Shown here piece by piece: positions 52,212-60,486 of a stretch of 64,000 bases of DNA. A program made the translations under genes and the position numbers. Under the pieces are notes generated by a model. It did not search any database, was not told the origin of the DNA, and saw only the letters and a list, made by a program, of their open reading frames with translations. The first letter of the stretch is position 1, and each line of letters starts with the position of its first letter. Source of the DNA: Mixta intestinalis (GTDB lineage Bacteria; Pseudomonadota; Gammaproteobacteria; Enterobacterales; Enterobacteriaceae); contig NZ_CP028271.1 in assembly GCF_009914055.1 (NCBI RefSeq), forward strand, positions 2,604,001 through 2,668,000. The letters run 5' to 3'.

Positions 52212-52466
52212 TCAGGGGGCGTTTTTGCTATCCGGGGGCGGCGCGCCGCTGATTTTAGGCACGCATTCATGGCGAAACCAGGCCAGGGTGACCGGCTGGC
52301 GTGCCAGCAGGCGACGGAAGAGCGGGATCAGCTGTTCGCCAATCAACATCCCGAATAGCCCCAGCAGAGCGATAACCGGCGGCGCGGGCGAATGAATATT
52401 GACCATGCCATAAATCACGCCCGCCAGCAGACCCACCGCCAGCGAAAGAAGAGAGGATTTCATCAT
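52212..52466 (-). CDS. XapX-domain small membrane protein
   Basis: An 84-residue protein with two membrane helices (SLLSLAVGLLAGVIYGMV, then PPVIALLGLFGMLIGEQLIP) joined by the conserved HSPAPPVIAL loop of the XapX family (DUF1427). The family function is unknown. It has a C-terminal extension of about 30 residues. It is the last of the minus-strand hydrolase/XapX genes and is 3 bases from its paralogue. Confidence 0.8.
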   Translation of the reverse strand: MMKSSLLSLAVGLLAGVIYGMVNIHSPAPPVIALLGLFGMLIGEQLIPLFRRLLARQPVTLAWFRHECVPKISGAPPPDSKNAP

Positions 52467-52468
52467 AA

Positions 52469-52702
52469 TCAGCCACTCCGTGTATAGAGGGCGGCAGAGG
52501 CTGCCGTTGCGGGATGTGCCGTAACGGGTTCCGCGGCGATTGTCGGCCGGGCGGCGACCATCGCCACCAGCTTTTCACCGCTTAGCATGCCCAGCAGTCC
52601 GATAAGCGCAATGGCGGGCGGCGCGGGCGAACGTACTTTAAGCAGCGCATAGAGCAGCCCAATCACGATCCCGGCGGCAAGTGAGATAGCGCCTGTCATC
52701 AT
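52469..52702 (-). CDS. XapX-domain small membrane protein, paralogue
   Basis: A 77-residue protein from the ATG at 52702 (GGGAGA upstream) with the same plan as its neighbour: AISLAAGIVIGLLYALLK, then RSPAPPAIALIGLLGMLSGE. The C-terminal tail (TIAAEPVTAHPATAASAAL) is Ala/Thr/Pro-rich. Two tandem XapX genes suggest a heteromeric membrane pair next to the hydrolase. Function unknown. Confidence 0.8.
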   Translation of the reverse strand: MMTGAISLAAGIVIGLLYALLKVRSPAPPAIALIGLLGMLSGEKLVAMVAARPTIAAEPVTAHPATAASAALYTRSG

Positions 52703-52763
52703 GTTGCTTCTCCCATTAATCACGCCTCAGACGGGCCGCAGCGGCGCTCCGGCCCGCGAGACA

Positions 52764-53465
52764 TTACTTGTTGGCCGGAGCCGGGGCCAGCGTACGGTGC
52801 ACGCCTTTCGAACGCGCCGGCGCTTTATGTACCATGGTATAGGCGTAATCGACGCCCATACCGTAAGCGCCGGAGTGCTCTTTAACGATATCCATCACCG
52901 CGTTGTAAGTCTCTTTATGGGCCCAGTCACGCTGCCATTCCAGCAACACCTGCTGCCAGGTGACCGGCACCACGCCCGCCTGGATCATGCGCTGCATAGA
53001 GTAATCGTGCGCCTCTTTCGATGTGCCGCCAGACGCATCCGCCACCATATAGATCTCATAATCGCCCTCAAGCATGGCGCACAGAGCGAAGGTGTTGTTA
53101 CACACTTCGGTCCACAGTCCGGCAACCACCACTTTCTTACGGCCATTTTTCGCCAGCGCGTCACGCACCTTCTGGTCATCCCAGGAGTTCATAGAGGTAC
53201 GCTCAAGAATGTCATGTTCCGGGAATACGTCCAGCAGCTCAGGGAAGGTATTCCCGGAAAAGCTTTCCGTTTCAACGGTGGTGATGGTTGTCGGAATGTT
53301 GAAGACCTTAGCCGCTTTCGCCAGGCCTACGACGTTATTTTTCAACACCTGACGATCAATCGACTGAACGCCGAAGGCCATCTGCGGTTGCTGATCGATA
53401 AAAATAATTTGGCTGTTAGCGGGAGTCAGAACTTCAAGCTTAGCGTTGGTCATGAGAGTACCCAT
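52764..53465 (-). CDS. Isochorismatase-family cysteine hydrolase
   Basis: A 233-residue hydrolase of the isochorismatase fold (amide/ester/isochorismate hydrolysis by an Asp-Lys-Cys triad). The N-terminal Asp is in IIFIDQQPQM, Lys in NGRKKVVVAGLW, and Cys in WTEVCNNTFALCAM. The end (KGVHRTLAPAPANK) is basic. The start could instead be the ATG at 53453 (MTNAKLEV); neither has a strong ribosome site. It heads the minus-strand group with the XapX genes and is divergent from the amidohydrolase operon. Confidence 0.88.
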   Translation of the reverse strand: MGTLMTNAKLEVLTPANSQIIFIDQQPQMAFGVQSIDRQVLKNNVVGLAKAAKVFNIPTTITTVETESFSGNTFPELLDVFPEHDILERTSMNSWDDQKVRDALAKNGRKKVVVAGLWTEVCNNTFALCAMLEGDYEIYMVADASGGTSKEAHDYSMQRMIQAGVVPVTWQQVLLEWQRDWAHKETYNAVMDIVKEHSGAYGMGVDYAYTMVHKAPARSKGVHRTLAPAPANK

Positions 53466-53796
53466 TAATGAGGTTTAAGTAAAAGGGTCCGCAAAAGAGG
53501 TGGCGGAAACATAATGACAGTGCGTTACGCTGCCGATAGCGACACAGGAGGAGAGCGCCACATTGTGCTGACGCCGCTGACCACGCCGGGCCGAACTTCG
53601 CTGTCAGGGCGGATAGTAAAAGGAGTTTGCAGACCGGGCTATTATCTCTGTGTATAACTATACGCTTGTATAACTAGACGCTGCTTTCAAGCGCTGACCA
53701 TAATCCCGCCAACTTCCGCGCCCTGTTCACTTCATGCAGCGCGCCTTTTTTCCGGGGCCTTGCCGCCTTATTCGGATGTTTCAGACAGGAGGATTT

Positions 53797-55671
53797 ATGG
53801 TTTCGCTCGGTAAAGCAGATCTTATATTTATTAACGGACGCCTGCATACGGTCGACAGGGAAAACCCGGTCGCCGAGGCAGCCGCCATTCGTGACGGGCG
53901 CTTCCTGGCGGTTGGCAGCACTGCCGAAGTGATGGAATATCACGACGAAGGAAGCAAAGTGATTGATCTGAAAGGCCACACCGCAATTCCCGGCCTGAAC
54001 GACTCTCACCTGCATCTGATTCGCGGCGGGCTTAACTACAACCTGGAACTGCGCTGGGAAGGCGTGCCGTCGCTGGCAGACGCGCTGCGCATGCTGAAAG
54101 AGCAGGCGCTGCGCACGCCCTCGCCGCAGTGGGTACGCGTCGTCGGCGGCTGGACCGAGTTTCAGTTTGCCGAACGCCGTCTGCCGACGCTGGATGAAAT
54201 TAACCAGGCGGCACCCGATACGCCGGTATTTATCCTGCACCTTTACGATCGCGCTCTGCTGAACCGCGCCGCGCTGAAGGTGGTGGGTTACACCAAAGAG
54301 ACGCCTAATCCGCCGGGCGGCGAGATCCAGCGTGACGCTAACGGCAATCCGACCGGGATGCTTATTGCACGCCCCAACGCCATGATCCTCTACGCTACGC
54401 TGGCGAAAGGGCCAAAGCTGCCGCTGGAGCAGCAGATCAACTCAACGCGCCAGTTTATGCGTGAGCTGAATCGTCTCGGTCTGACCAGCGCTATCGACGC
54501 GGGCGGTGGTTTCCAGAACTACCCGGAAGATTATGAAGTCATCGCAGAGCTGCACCAGAAGAAGCAGATGACCATCCGCATCGCCTACAACCTGTTTACC
54601 CAGCGCCCCGGACATGAGCTGGAAGATTTTGAAAAGTGGACCGATATGCTGACGCCGGGCCAGGGCAGCGATTTCTTCCGCCACAACGGTGCGGGCGAGA
54701 TGCTGGTATTTTCCGCCGCCGACTTTGAAGATTTTCTGGAGCCGCGCCCCGATCTGGCTCCAGGTATGGAGGATGAGCTGGAGCGCGTGGTGCGCCATCT
54801 GGTGGAGCATCGCTGGCCGTTCCGCCTGCATGCCACCTATAACGAATCCATCAGCCGCATGCTTGATGTTTTTGAGCGCGTCAACCGCGATATTCCTTTC
54901 GACGGCCTGCACTGGTTCTTCGACCATGCGGAAACCGTGACCCAGGCCAATATCGATCGCATCAAGGCGCTGGGCGGTGGTATCGCAGTGCAGCACCGCA
55001 TGGCCTTCCAGGGCGAATATTTTGCCGAGCGTTACGGTATCGAAGCCACCCGCCATACGCCGCCGGTAGCGCGCATGCTGGAAACCGGCGTGCCGGTCGG
55101 TCTCGGCACCGACGCCACGCGCGTTGCCAGCTATAACCCCTGGACGGCGCTCTACTGGCTGGTTTCCGGGCGCACCGTGGGCGGCATGCAGATGTATGAC
55201 GTGAATGCGCGCCTCGATCGCGATACCGCGCTGATGCTCTGGACGCAGGGCAGCGCCTGGTTCTCTAACGAACAGGGTAAAAAAGGCCAGCTGAAAGCGG
55301 GCCAGCTCGCTGACCTTGCGGTGCTGAGCAAAGATTATTTCCGCGTGCCGGAAGAAGAGATCAAAGGCATCGAGTCAGTGCTGACGGTGGTTGGCGGCGA
55401 GATTGTCTACGCAACAGGCGCGTTTAATGCAGAAGCGCCGCCTGCCATCCCGATCCTGCCGGAATGGTCGCCGGTAGTGAAGGTGCCGGGGCACTATCGC
55501 AGCGCGCCGCCGCAGGCTAATCGCGTCGGAATGATGCCGATGGCACATCATTGTAGCGGCCCGTGTGGGGTGCATCAGCATCAGCACGATACCGCACGTG
55601 GCTCGTCGGTGCCGGTTTCCGACGATAACGCCTTCTGGGGTGCCCTCGGCTGTAGCTGCTTCGCTTTCTGA
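53797..55671 (+). CDS. Amidohydrolase (YtcJ-like, family 3)
   Basis: A 624-residue metal-dependent amidohydrolase. Start ATG 53797 with a strong AGGAGG (the frame runs 63 bases further upstream). Motifs: FINGRLHTVDRENPVAEAAA, GLNDSHLHLIRGG (metal-binding HxH), LHWFFDHAETVTQANIDRIK, and VGLGTDATRVASYNPWTALY (Asp of the metal site). The last 40 residues form a His/Cys-rich tail (MAHHCSGPCGVHQHQHD, then GCSCF) not usual in the family. First gene of an operon with the MFS exporter and the alpha/beta hydrolase. Confidence 0.9.
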   Translation: MVSLGKADLIFINGRLHTVDRENPVAEAAAIRDGRFLAVGSTAEVMEYHDEGSKVIDLKGHTAIPGLNDSHLHLIRGGLNYNLELRWEGVPSLADALRMLKEQALRTPSPQWVRVVGGWTEFQFAERRLPTLDEINQAAPDTPVFILHLYDRALLNRAALKVVGYTKETPNPPGGEIQRDANGNPTGMLIARPNAMILYATLAKGPKLPLEQQINSTRQFMRELNRLGLTSAIDAGGGFQNYPEDYEVIAELHQKKQMTIRIAYNLFTQRPGHELEDFEKWTDMLTPGQGSDFFRHNGAGEMLVFSAADFEDFLEPRPDLAPGMEDELERVVRHLVEHRWPFRLHATYNESISRMLDVFERVNRDIPFDGLHWFFDHAETVTQANIDRIKALGGGIAVQHRMAFQGEYFAERYGIEATRHTPPVARMLETGVPVGLGTDATRVASYNPWTALYWLVSGRTVGGMQMYDVNARLDRDTALMLWTQGSAWFSNEQGKKGQLKAGQLADLAVLSKDYFRVPEEEIKGIESVLTVVGGEIVYATGAFNAEAPPAIPILPEWSPVVKVPGHYRSAPPQANRVGMMPMAHHCSGPCGVHQHQHDTARGSSVPVSDDNAFWGALGCSCFAF

Positions 55672-55731
55672 CACCGATGAAGATTAATGCGATCTCTCGC
55701 CCCGACACACAAACTAAAGGATATCGCTATG

Positions 55732-57363
55732 GCGCAGGTTAATGATATTCATGAGGTCAGCGCTCAGGCCGCCGCGCCCGCGCCGTCCGGTTCCGCCTCC
55801 TCCTGGCAGCCGCTGCGCCAGCCGGTGTTCCGTATGCTGTGGATCGCCACGGTGGTATCAAATATCGGTTCATGGATGAACGACGTCGGGGTGAACTGGG
55901 CGATGCTGACGCTCAGCGCCAATCCGCTGTCGGTGGCGCTGGTGCAGGCTGCCAGCAGTCTACCGATGTTTCTGTTTGCCCTGCCCTCCGGCGTAATGGC
56001 CGATATCGTTGACCGCCGTAAATATCTGCTCTTTTCACAGCTGTGGGTATTTATCGCCGCCGCCGGGCTGACCGTGCTGTCGCTGCTCGGCATGGTAACG
56101 CCGCTGGTGCTGTTGGTGGCAGCCTTCCTGCTCAGCACCGGTGCCGCAATGAGCTCGCCGCCGTTTCAGGCGATCGTGCCGGATCTGGTGGCGAAAAATG
56201 AGCTGGGTGCAGCGATCGCGCTGAATTCGCTGGGGATTAATATCAGCCGTGCCATCGGCCCGGCGCTGGGCGGTCTGATTCTGTCGCTCTCCGGCCCGTG
56301 GATGGTGTTTTTGCTTAACGCGCTGTCGGTGCTGGGCGTGGCCTGGGTACTGTGGCGCTGGAAAGCGGAGCCAACCATTCAGCGCCTGCCGCCGGAGCAC
56401 TTTTTCCCGGCGGTGCGTGCCGGATTACGCTATGTACATGCCGCGCCGGTGCTGCGCAACGTGCTGGTACGCACCGTAACGTTCTTCCTGTTCGGCAGCG
56501 CAGGCTGGGCATTGCTGCCGCTGGTGGCACGCCGCGAGCTCGGCCTCGGCCCCGGCGGTTACGGCATTATGCTCGCCTGTATCGGCCTCGGAGCTATTTG
56601 CGGTGCCGTGCTGCTACCGCGACTGCGACAGCGCTTCGATCCCGATCGCCTGATGGTGCTGGCCAGCCTGCTGTTCGCCGCGACGATGCTGGCGCTGGCC
56701 TTTGTGCGCCACTTCTGGCTGCTGAACGCCTGTGAGTTTTTTACCGGCTTCGCCTGGATTGCGGTGCTTTCGACATTAAACCTTGGCGCACAGCGCAGCG
56801 CGGCGAAATGGGTTAAGGCGCGGGCGTTAGCGGTCTACCTGACCGTTTTCTTCGGTGCGATGACGGTAGGTAGCGCTATCTGGGGACAGCTCGCCGCGCA
56901 CTTTTCCATCTCCGTTTCACTGAGCATCGCCACCCTCGGTATGGTGCTCGGCTGCCTCACGGTCTTCCGCTGGCGGCTGAATAAAGATCCCGATCTTAAT
57001 CTGGAGATCAGCGGGATCGCGGAAAACGCACCGCAGGATGCTATCGCCCATCAGCGCGGCCCGGTGATGGTGATGTATGAATATCAGATCGATCCGCAGG
57101 ACGCGCACGCCTTTACGCTCTGCGTACAGGAGATTCGCCGGGTACGGCGGCGCGGCGGCGCGCTCAGCTGGTCAGTCTATGAGGATGTTCAACGTCCCGG
57201 CCTGTTTGTAGAAACCTTTGTTGTCGGTTCATGGATCGAACATCTCAGGCAGCATGAACGCCATACGATGAACGATTTAAAGATCCAAAATCGCGTACAG
57301 GCTTTTCACCGGGGCGGGCAGCCGCCCGCAGCACGTTATTTTATCGCGCCCGGTAAAGCGTGA
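55732..57363 (+). CDS. MFS exporter with C-terminal ABM-like domain
   Basis: A 543-residue protein: twelve membrane segments of the MFS_3 (EntS-like) type from about residue 40 to 430 (QPVFRMLWIATVVSNIGSWM, FALPSGVMADIVDRRKYLLF), then a cytosolic domain of about 110 residues (VMVMYEYQIDPQDAHAFTLC, RRRGGALSWSVYEDVQRPGL) that resembles antibiotic-biosynthesis-monooxygenase-like folds. Start ATG 55732 with AAGGA. The order between hydrolases suggests it exports their product or substrate. Confidence 0.9.
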   Translation, partial: AQVNDIHEVSAQAAAPAPSGSASSWQPLRQPVFRMLWIATVVSNIGSWMNDVGVNWAMLTLSANPLSVALVQAASSLPMFLFALPSGVMADIVDRRKYLLFSQLWVFIAAAGLTVLSLLGMVTPLVLLVAAFLLSTGAAMSSPPFQAIVPDLVAKNELGAAIALNSLGINISRAIGPALGGLILSLSGPWMVFLLNALSVLGVAWVLWRWKAEPTIQRLPPEHFFPAVRAGLRYVHAAPVLRNVLVRTVTFFLFGSAGWALLPLVARRELGLGPGGYGIMLACIGLGAICGAVLLPRLRQRFDPDRLMVLASLLFAATMLALAFVRHFWLLNACEFFTGFAWIAVLSTLNLGAQRSAAKWVKARALAVYLTVFFGAMTVGSAIWGQLAAHFSISVSLSIATLGMVLGCLTVFRWRLNKDPDLNLEISGIAENAPQDAIAHQRGPVMVMYEYQIDPQDAHAFTLCVQEIRRVRRRGGALSWSVYEDVQRPGLFVETFVVGSWIEHLRQHERHTMNDLKIQNRVQAFHRGGQPPAARYFIAPGKA

Positions 57364-57409
57364 CCCGCGCCCGTTAACCTTGTTCAATCATAAAAATGAG
57401 GATGTAGAT

Positions 57410-58231
57410 ATGAGTATGTTCAGGACGCAGGATGGCACTCAGCTTTATTACAAAGACTGGGGTACAGGCAAGCCGGTGCTCTTTAGCCACGGCTGGCCGC
57501 TGGATGCCGATATGTGGGACAGCCAGCTAAATTTCCTTGCCGAGCGCGGCTATCGTGCCATCGCTTTCGACCGCCGTGGCTTTGGCCGCTCGGATCAGCC
57601 GTGGCAGGGCTACGATTACGATACCTTCGCTTCTGATATCAACGATCTGATTGAGCATCTGGATCTGCATGATGTGACGCTGGTCGGTTTCTCCATGGGC
57701 GGTGGCGACGTAACGCGTTACCTTGGTCGTTACGGCAGCGCGCGCGTCTCAGCGCTGGCGCTGCTCGGCGCGGTTACGCCGATCTTCGGCAAGGCAGACG
57801 ACTATCCGCAGGGCGTTGATTTAAGCGTTTTCGCCGGTATTCGCGACGGGCTGCTGAAAGATCGCGCGCAGTTTATCAGCGATTTCTCCTCGGTTTTCTA
57901 CGGCACCAACGCCGGACAGACCGTTTCCGAAGGCGTGCTGACGCAGACGCTGAATATCGCTCTGCTCGCTTCGTTGAAGGGAACCCTTGACTGCGTTACC
58001 GCCTTTTCTGAAACCGATTTCCGCAGCGATATAGCGAAAATTGATGTGCCGACGCTGGTGATTCACGGCAGCAACGATCAGGTGGTGCCGTTTGAAACTA
58101 CCGGCAAGGTAGCGGCGGAAACCATCCGCAACGCGGAACTGAAGGTGTATGACAATGCCCCACACGGTTTCGCGGTGACACATCAGGATCGGCTGAATAA
58201 CGATCTGCTGGCTTTCTTGCAAAGACTTTAA
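57410..58231 (+). CDS. Alpha/beta hydrolase (non-haem chloroperoxidase type)
   Basis: A 273-residue alpha/beta hydrolase related to non-haem chloroperoxidases and arylesterases. Oxyanion region LFSHGWPLDADMWDSQLNFL, nucleophile elbow VGFSMGGGDVTRYLGRYG (Ser), and the acid and His in LVIHGSNDQVVPFE and APHGFAVTH. No signal peptide. Last gene of the amidohydrolase-MFS operon and followed by a strong terminator. Confidence 0.93.
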   Translation: MSMFRTQDGTQLYYKDWGTGKPVLFSHGWPLDADMWDSQLNFLAERGYRAIAFDRRGFGRSDQPWQGYDYDTFASDINDLIEHLDLHDVTLVGFSMGGGDVTRYLGRYGSARVSALALLGAVTPIFGKADDYPQGVDLSVFAGIRDGLLKDRAQFISDFSSVFYGTNAGQTVSEGVLTQTLNIALLASLKGTLDCVTAFSETDFRSDIAKIDVPTLVIHGSNDQVVPFETTGKVAAETIRNAELKVYDNAPHGFAVTHQDRLNNDLLAFLQRL

Positions 58232-58283
58232 TTACAGTAAAACGCACTTTGAGATGCCACTTCCACCGAAGGGAGTGATAATA

Positions 58284-58316
58284 AAAGTCCTGGCCTTACG
58301 GCCAGGACTTTGTCCG
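58284..58316 (+). terminator. Terminator after the alpha/beta hydrolase
   Basis: A perfect 12-bp stem, AAAGTCCTGGCC / GGCCAGGACTTT, with a TTAC loop. It ends the amidohydrolase operon and can also serve the minus-strand gene at 58331. Confidence 0.88.
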
Positions 58317-58330
58317 CTGATTCACAATAC

Positions 58331-58571
58331 TCAAATCTGCTTGCAAAGCCAGTCAGTCAAGAAAGGAGGTATTTCCTGAGAATTTATTTTATAAGATTCT
58401 ATAAGTACGTTAACTAACCGTATCGCCTGTTCCCTGGAGAGCGGAGTCGGTTTCAACACAATACTTCCCAGCAATTCTCCGGCGAAATTCTCTGACAGAA
58501 AAAGCACCTACTGCCGCAGCATTACCCGCACCGGAAATTCGCACCAACTGTTGTTTGTTAAGTAAATACAT
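58331..58571 (-). pseudogene. Frameshifted small peptide gene, leader-like N-terminus (copy A)
   Basis: From ATG 58571 (AAGGATG upstream) the frame reads MYLLNKQQLVRISGAGNAAA, VGAF, then loses sense. With one T fewer in the TTTTT run near 58498 it continues LSENFAGELLGSIVLKPTPL, then IRLVNVLIESYKIN, and ends FLTDWLCKQI at 58331, about 79 residues. The N-terminus with SGAG at 14-17 resembles double-glycine leaders of class II microcins, but no maturation or export genes are near. The downstream half could also be made alone from a GTG at 58507. Confidence 0.5.
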
Positions 58572-58589
58572 AAATCATCCTTTTTAATT

Positions 58590-58791
58590 AAAGTTTACCA
58601 CAGCATTACGCCAATACCATTAATATATATGGGAGGAAATACTGCTACCACTGGCTGGCACAGTTCCCTTCCCATCCCCACAGAGTTGCTATAAACTCTT
58701 TTCATGGGCCATCTTTTAGTTTATTACAAACATTCTCGAAACTAACAGCACCGGACGCTTACACTATTTGTTTATTGCTAAGTGAACACAT
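58590..58791 (-). pseudogene. Degenerate small peptide gene, leader-like N-terminus (copy B)
   Basis: From ATG 58791 the frame reads MCSLSNKQIV, stop, ASGAVSFENVCNKLKDGP, stop, and so on. The first 15 codons resemble copies A and C (M-x-L(L/S)-x-K-x-(L/V), then SGA), which suggests a decayed paralogue. A further stretch in another frame reads GTVPASGSSISSH. Confidence is low because similarity is limited to the leader. Confidence 0.35.
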
Positions 58792-58867
58792 TATTTATCC
58801 CTGGCTCATGTTATGAGTGGCAGGGATAAATTCTCCTGCCGTCATGCGGCGTTCAAAACAGTCTGTT

Positions 58868-59089
58868 TTAACTTACGGTTGCTTTGTGTTTCCATCCACG
58901 CCCATAATTAAGCGACCGCCACTTATCACTACAGGAAATTTTAAAATAATATGAGATGAATTCGGTTTCCTTATTAATAATACCCGGCAAATTTACGGTT
59001 ATCGGCCCGTATTTTTAGATATAGTCTGGTATAGTTGTTGCCTTCTCACCAGCAAAGCTTGTTGTTTTTATTTCGCTCAGTAAATACAT
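58868..59089 (-). pseudogene. Small peptide gene with one in-frame stop (copy C)
   Basis: From ATG 59089 (AGAGGA upstream) the frame reads MYLLSEIKTTSFAGEKATTI, PDYI, then TAA. It continues in the same frame for 48 more codons: KYGPITVNLPGIINKETEFI, then YFKISCSDKWRSLNYGRGWK, ending HKATVS. One stop in an otherwise coherent 74-codon frame suggests a recently inactivated gene, or a 24-residue peptide. The MYLL start matches copy A. Confidence 0.45.
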
Positions 59090-59823
59090 ATTCTATCCTC
59101 TTTTGTCAACCCTTACCGCAAAGCAGTATACTACCCTCCGACCATACCGAAATTACAGACCTATTAATTTGCTGGGGAATAGCTTTCATCAAACCCTTTT
59201 GGGGAAAATTTTTGCCAAAAGTCGGGATAAAACACAGAGTTTTCCTAAACCGAAATCAATTCACCATTATTTTACACCAGAGCTGCCGGACACCTGCGCC
59301 GTTTGTCTTTCGTCAAAAAGATGCATTTTTCCGTTATTCTCGACAAGGACAATCTGCCGACAACAGGCGCTCCGCCAGTATTGAGATTACAGAACCCTCC
59401 CCTTTTTTAACAATCGAAAATTATCTATTCTGATTAACGCTATCCGCCAGGTTTTTTATAAACTCCGGCAGGCCGGTTGTGTTTTATAATTATTTTACCA
59501 GTACCGACTGAAGCGTCAGCACCGCTCATCCGCGCTTTGACACTGAGCCAAAAATTTTTTCATTTCTGGATCATCATTATGCAGACGTTTTGCCGATAAA
59601 AGGATTACAGAAAGGCATGATGAATAAATAGCAGGAATGCAACACCCCACAAAATTTCACCTATAAGATATAGTATAAAATTAATTTAATAAGGGTAAAT
59701 TAACATCTCGCTATTTCTATCTTTTCAGTTAATAAATGCCAGTTAAGATGACAGGCGCACTAAACGGAAAATATTTATTTCAAATAAAGCCATTGGGGCT
59801 TTACTTACCATGCGAATGCAATA
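59090..59823. other. AT-rich stretch without clear genes
   Basis: The plus frame 59035-59433 is open for 132 codons but lacks a ribosome site and has the composition of chance ORFs. A short hairpin AAAGCC / GGGCTTT lies at 59786-59803. I see nothing else I can support. Confidence 0.4.
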
Positions 59824-60084
59824 TTGCCGGAGGTTTCCACCGGCGCAGGCGCAAGAATATTTTTGTACCGGATTCAGGGGGCAGAAACAGGATCTTTCTT
59901 TGATATATTTCTTTACGATGGGAAAACCAATAAGTGGAAATCATATAAAAAGCTGCAATATCAAAATTTTTTCATTTGCTGCAATACACTGGCTGAGTTT
60001 TTACAGGCGGTACTGAATAATAAAGCCCGACCGGTTAATTTGCCCGGCGGATCCGTTTTTTCCCCTTACCGGCGCGTTTTGCGG
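59824..60084 (+). pseudogene. Fragment of an unknown protein
   Basis: The frame from the TTG at 59824 reads PEVSTGAGARIFLYRIQGAE, then FFDIFLYDGKTNKWKSYKKL, then CNTLAEFLQAVLNNKARPVN, which looks protein-like. It then runs into the 3' part of the convergent TfoX-type gene and loses this character. There is no good start or ribosome site. Probably a truncated gene; family not recognised. Confidence 0.35.
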
Positions 60085-60415
60085 CGTCAATCGCCGATCG
60101 CACCCACTTCGTCAATGCCTCCTGCTCCTCCAGCAGGCCATCGGGCAGCGTGTAAAACGACAGCGCCACCGTTTTTAACGCGCCGTTGGCGCTACGTCGG
60201 GTATAGGTAAAAGGTGAACAGCCAGCGGCGATAAAGCGATCGCGGTTAAGAGCATCGGTTTTTAAAAACACGACGCCCGCGTGGTCAATTAATAACACCA
60301 TCAGGCCATCCTGAAACAGCGCCGTGCTGTTAAACATGCGCCGAGTGGTAAACCGCCCCAGTGGGGCCAGCTGATCGAGAATAAAATGGATTAACTCATC
60401 GGATGCTTTCACCAT
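60035..60415 (-). CDS. TfoX N-terminal domain protein
   Basis: A 126-residue protein with the TfoX/Sxy N-terminal domain: LIHFILDQLAPLGRFTTRRM, then FNSTALFQDGLMVLLIDHAG, and RRSANGALKTVALSFYTLPD. The C-terminal domain of the competence regulator Sxy is absent, as in many stand-alone family members. The tail is very basic (RAGKGKKRIRRAN). Function unknown. Confidence 0.85.
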   Translation of the reverse strand: MVKASDELIHFILDQLAPLGRFTTRRMFNSTALFQDGLMVLLIDHAGVVFLKTDALNRDRFIAAGCSPFTYTRRSANGALKTVALSFYTLPDGLLEEQEALTKWVRSAIDAAKRAGKGKKRIRRAN

Positions 60416-60486
60416 CTGTCTCCTTAGCGGCGCGGCGGCTATTCATTCCCCGCCGCGCCCTGAAGCACAGATTAACCGATTAAGAA

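Noticed and set aside
59035..59433. 132-codon plus-strand ORF
   Set aside because: No ribosome site, composition rich in Phe, Ile and Ser from AT-rich DNA, and it overlaps the start of the minus-strand peptide ORF.
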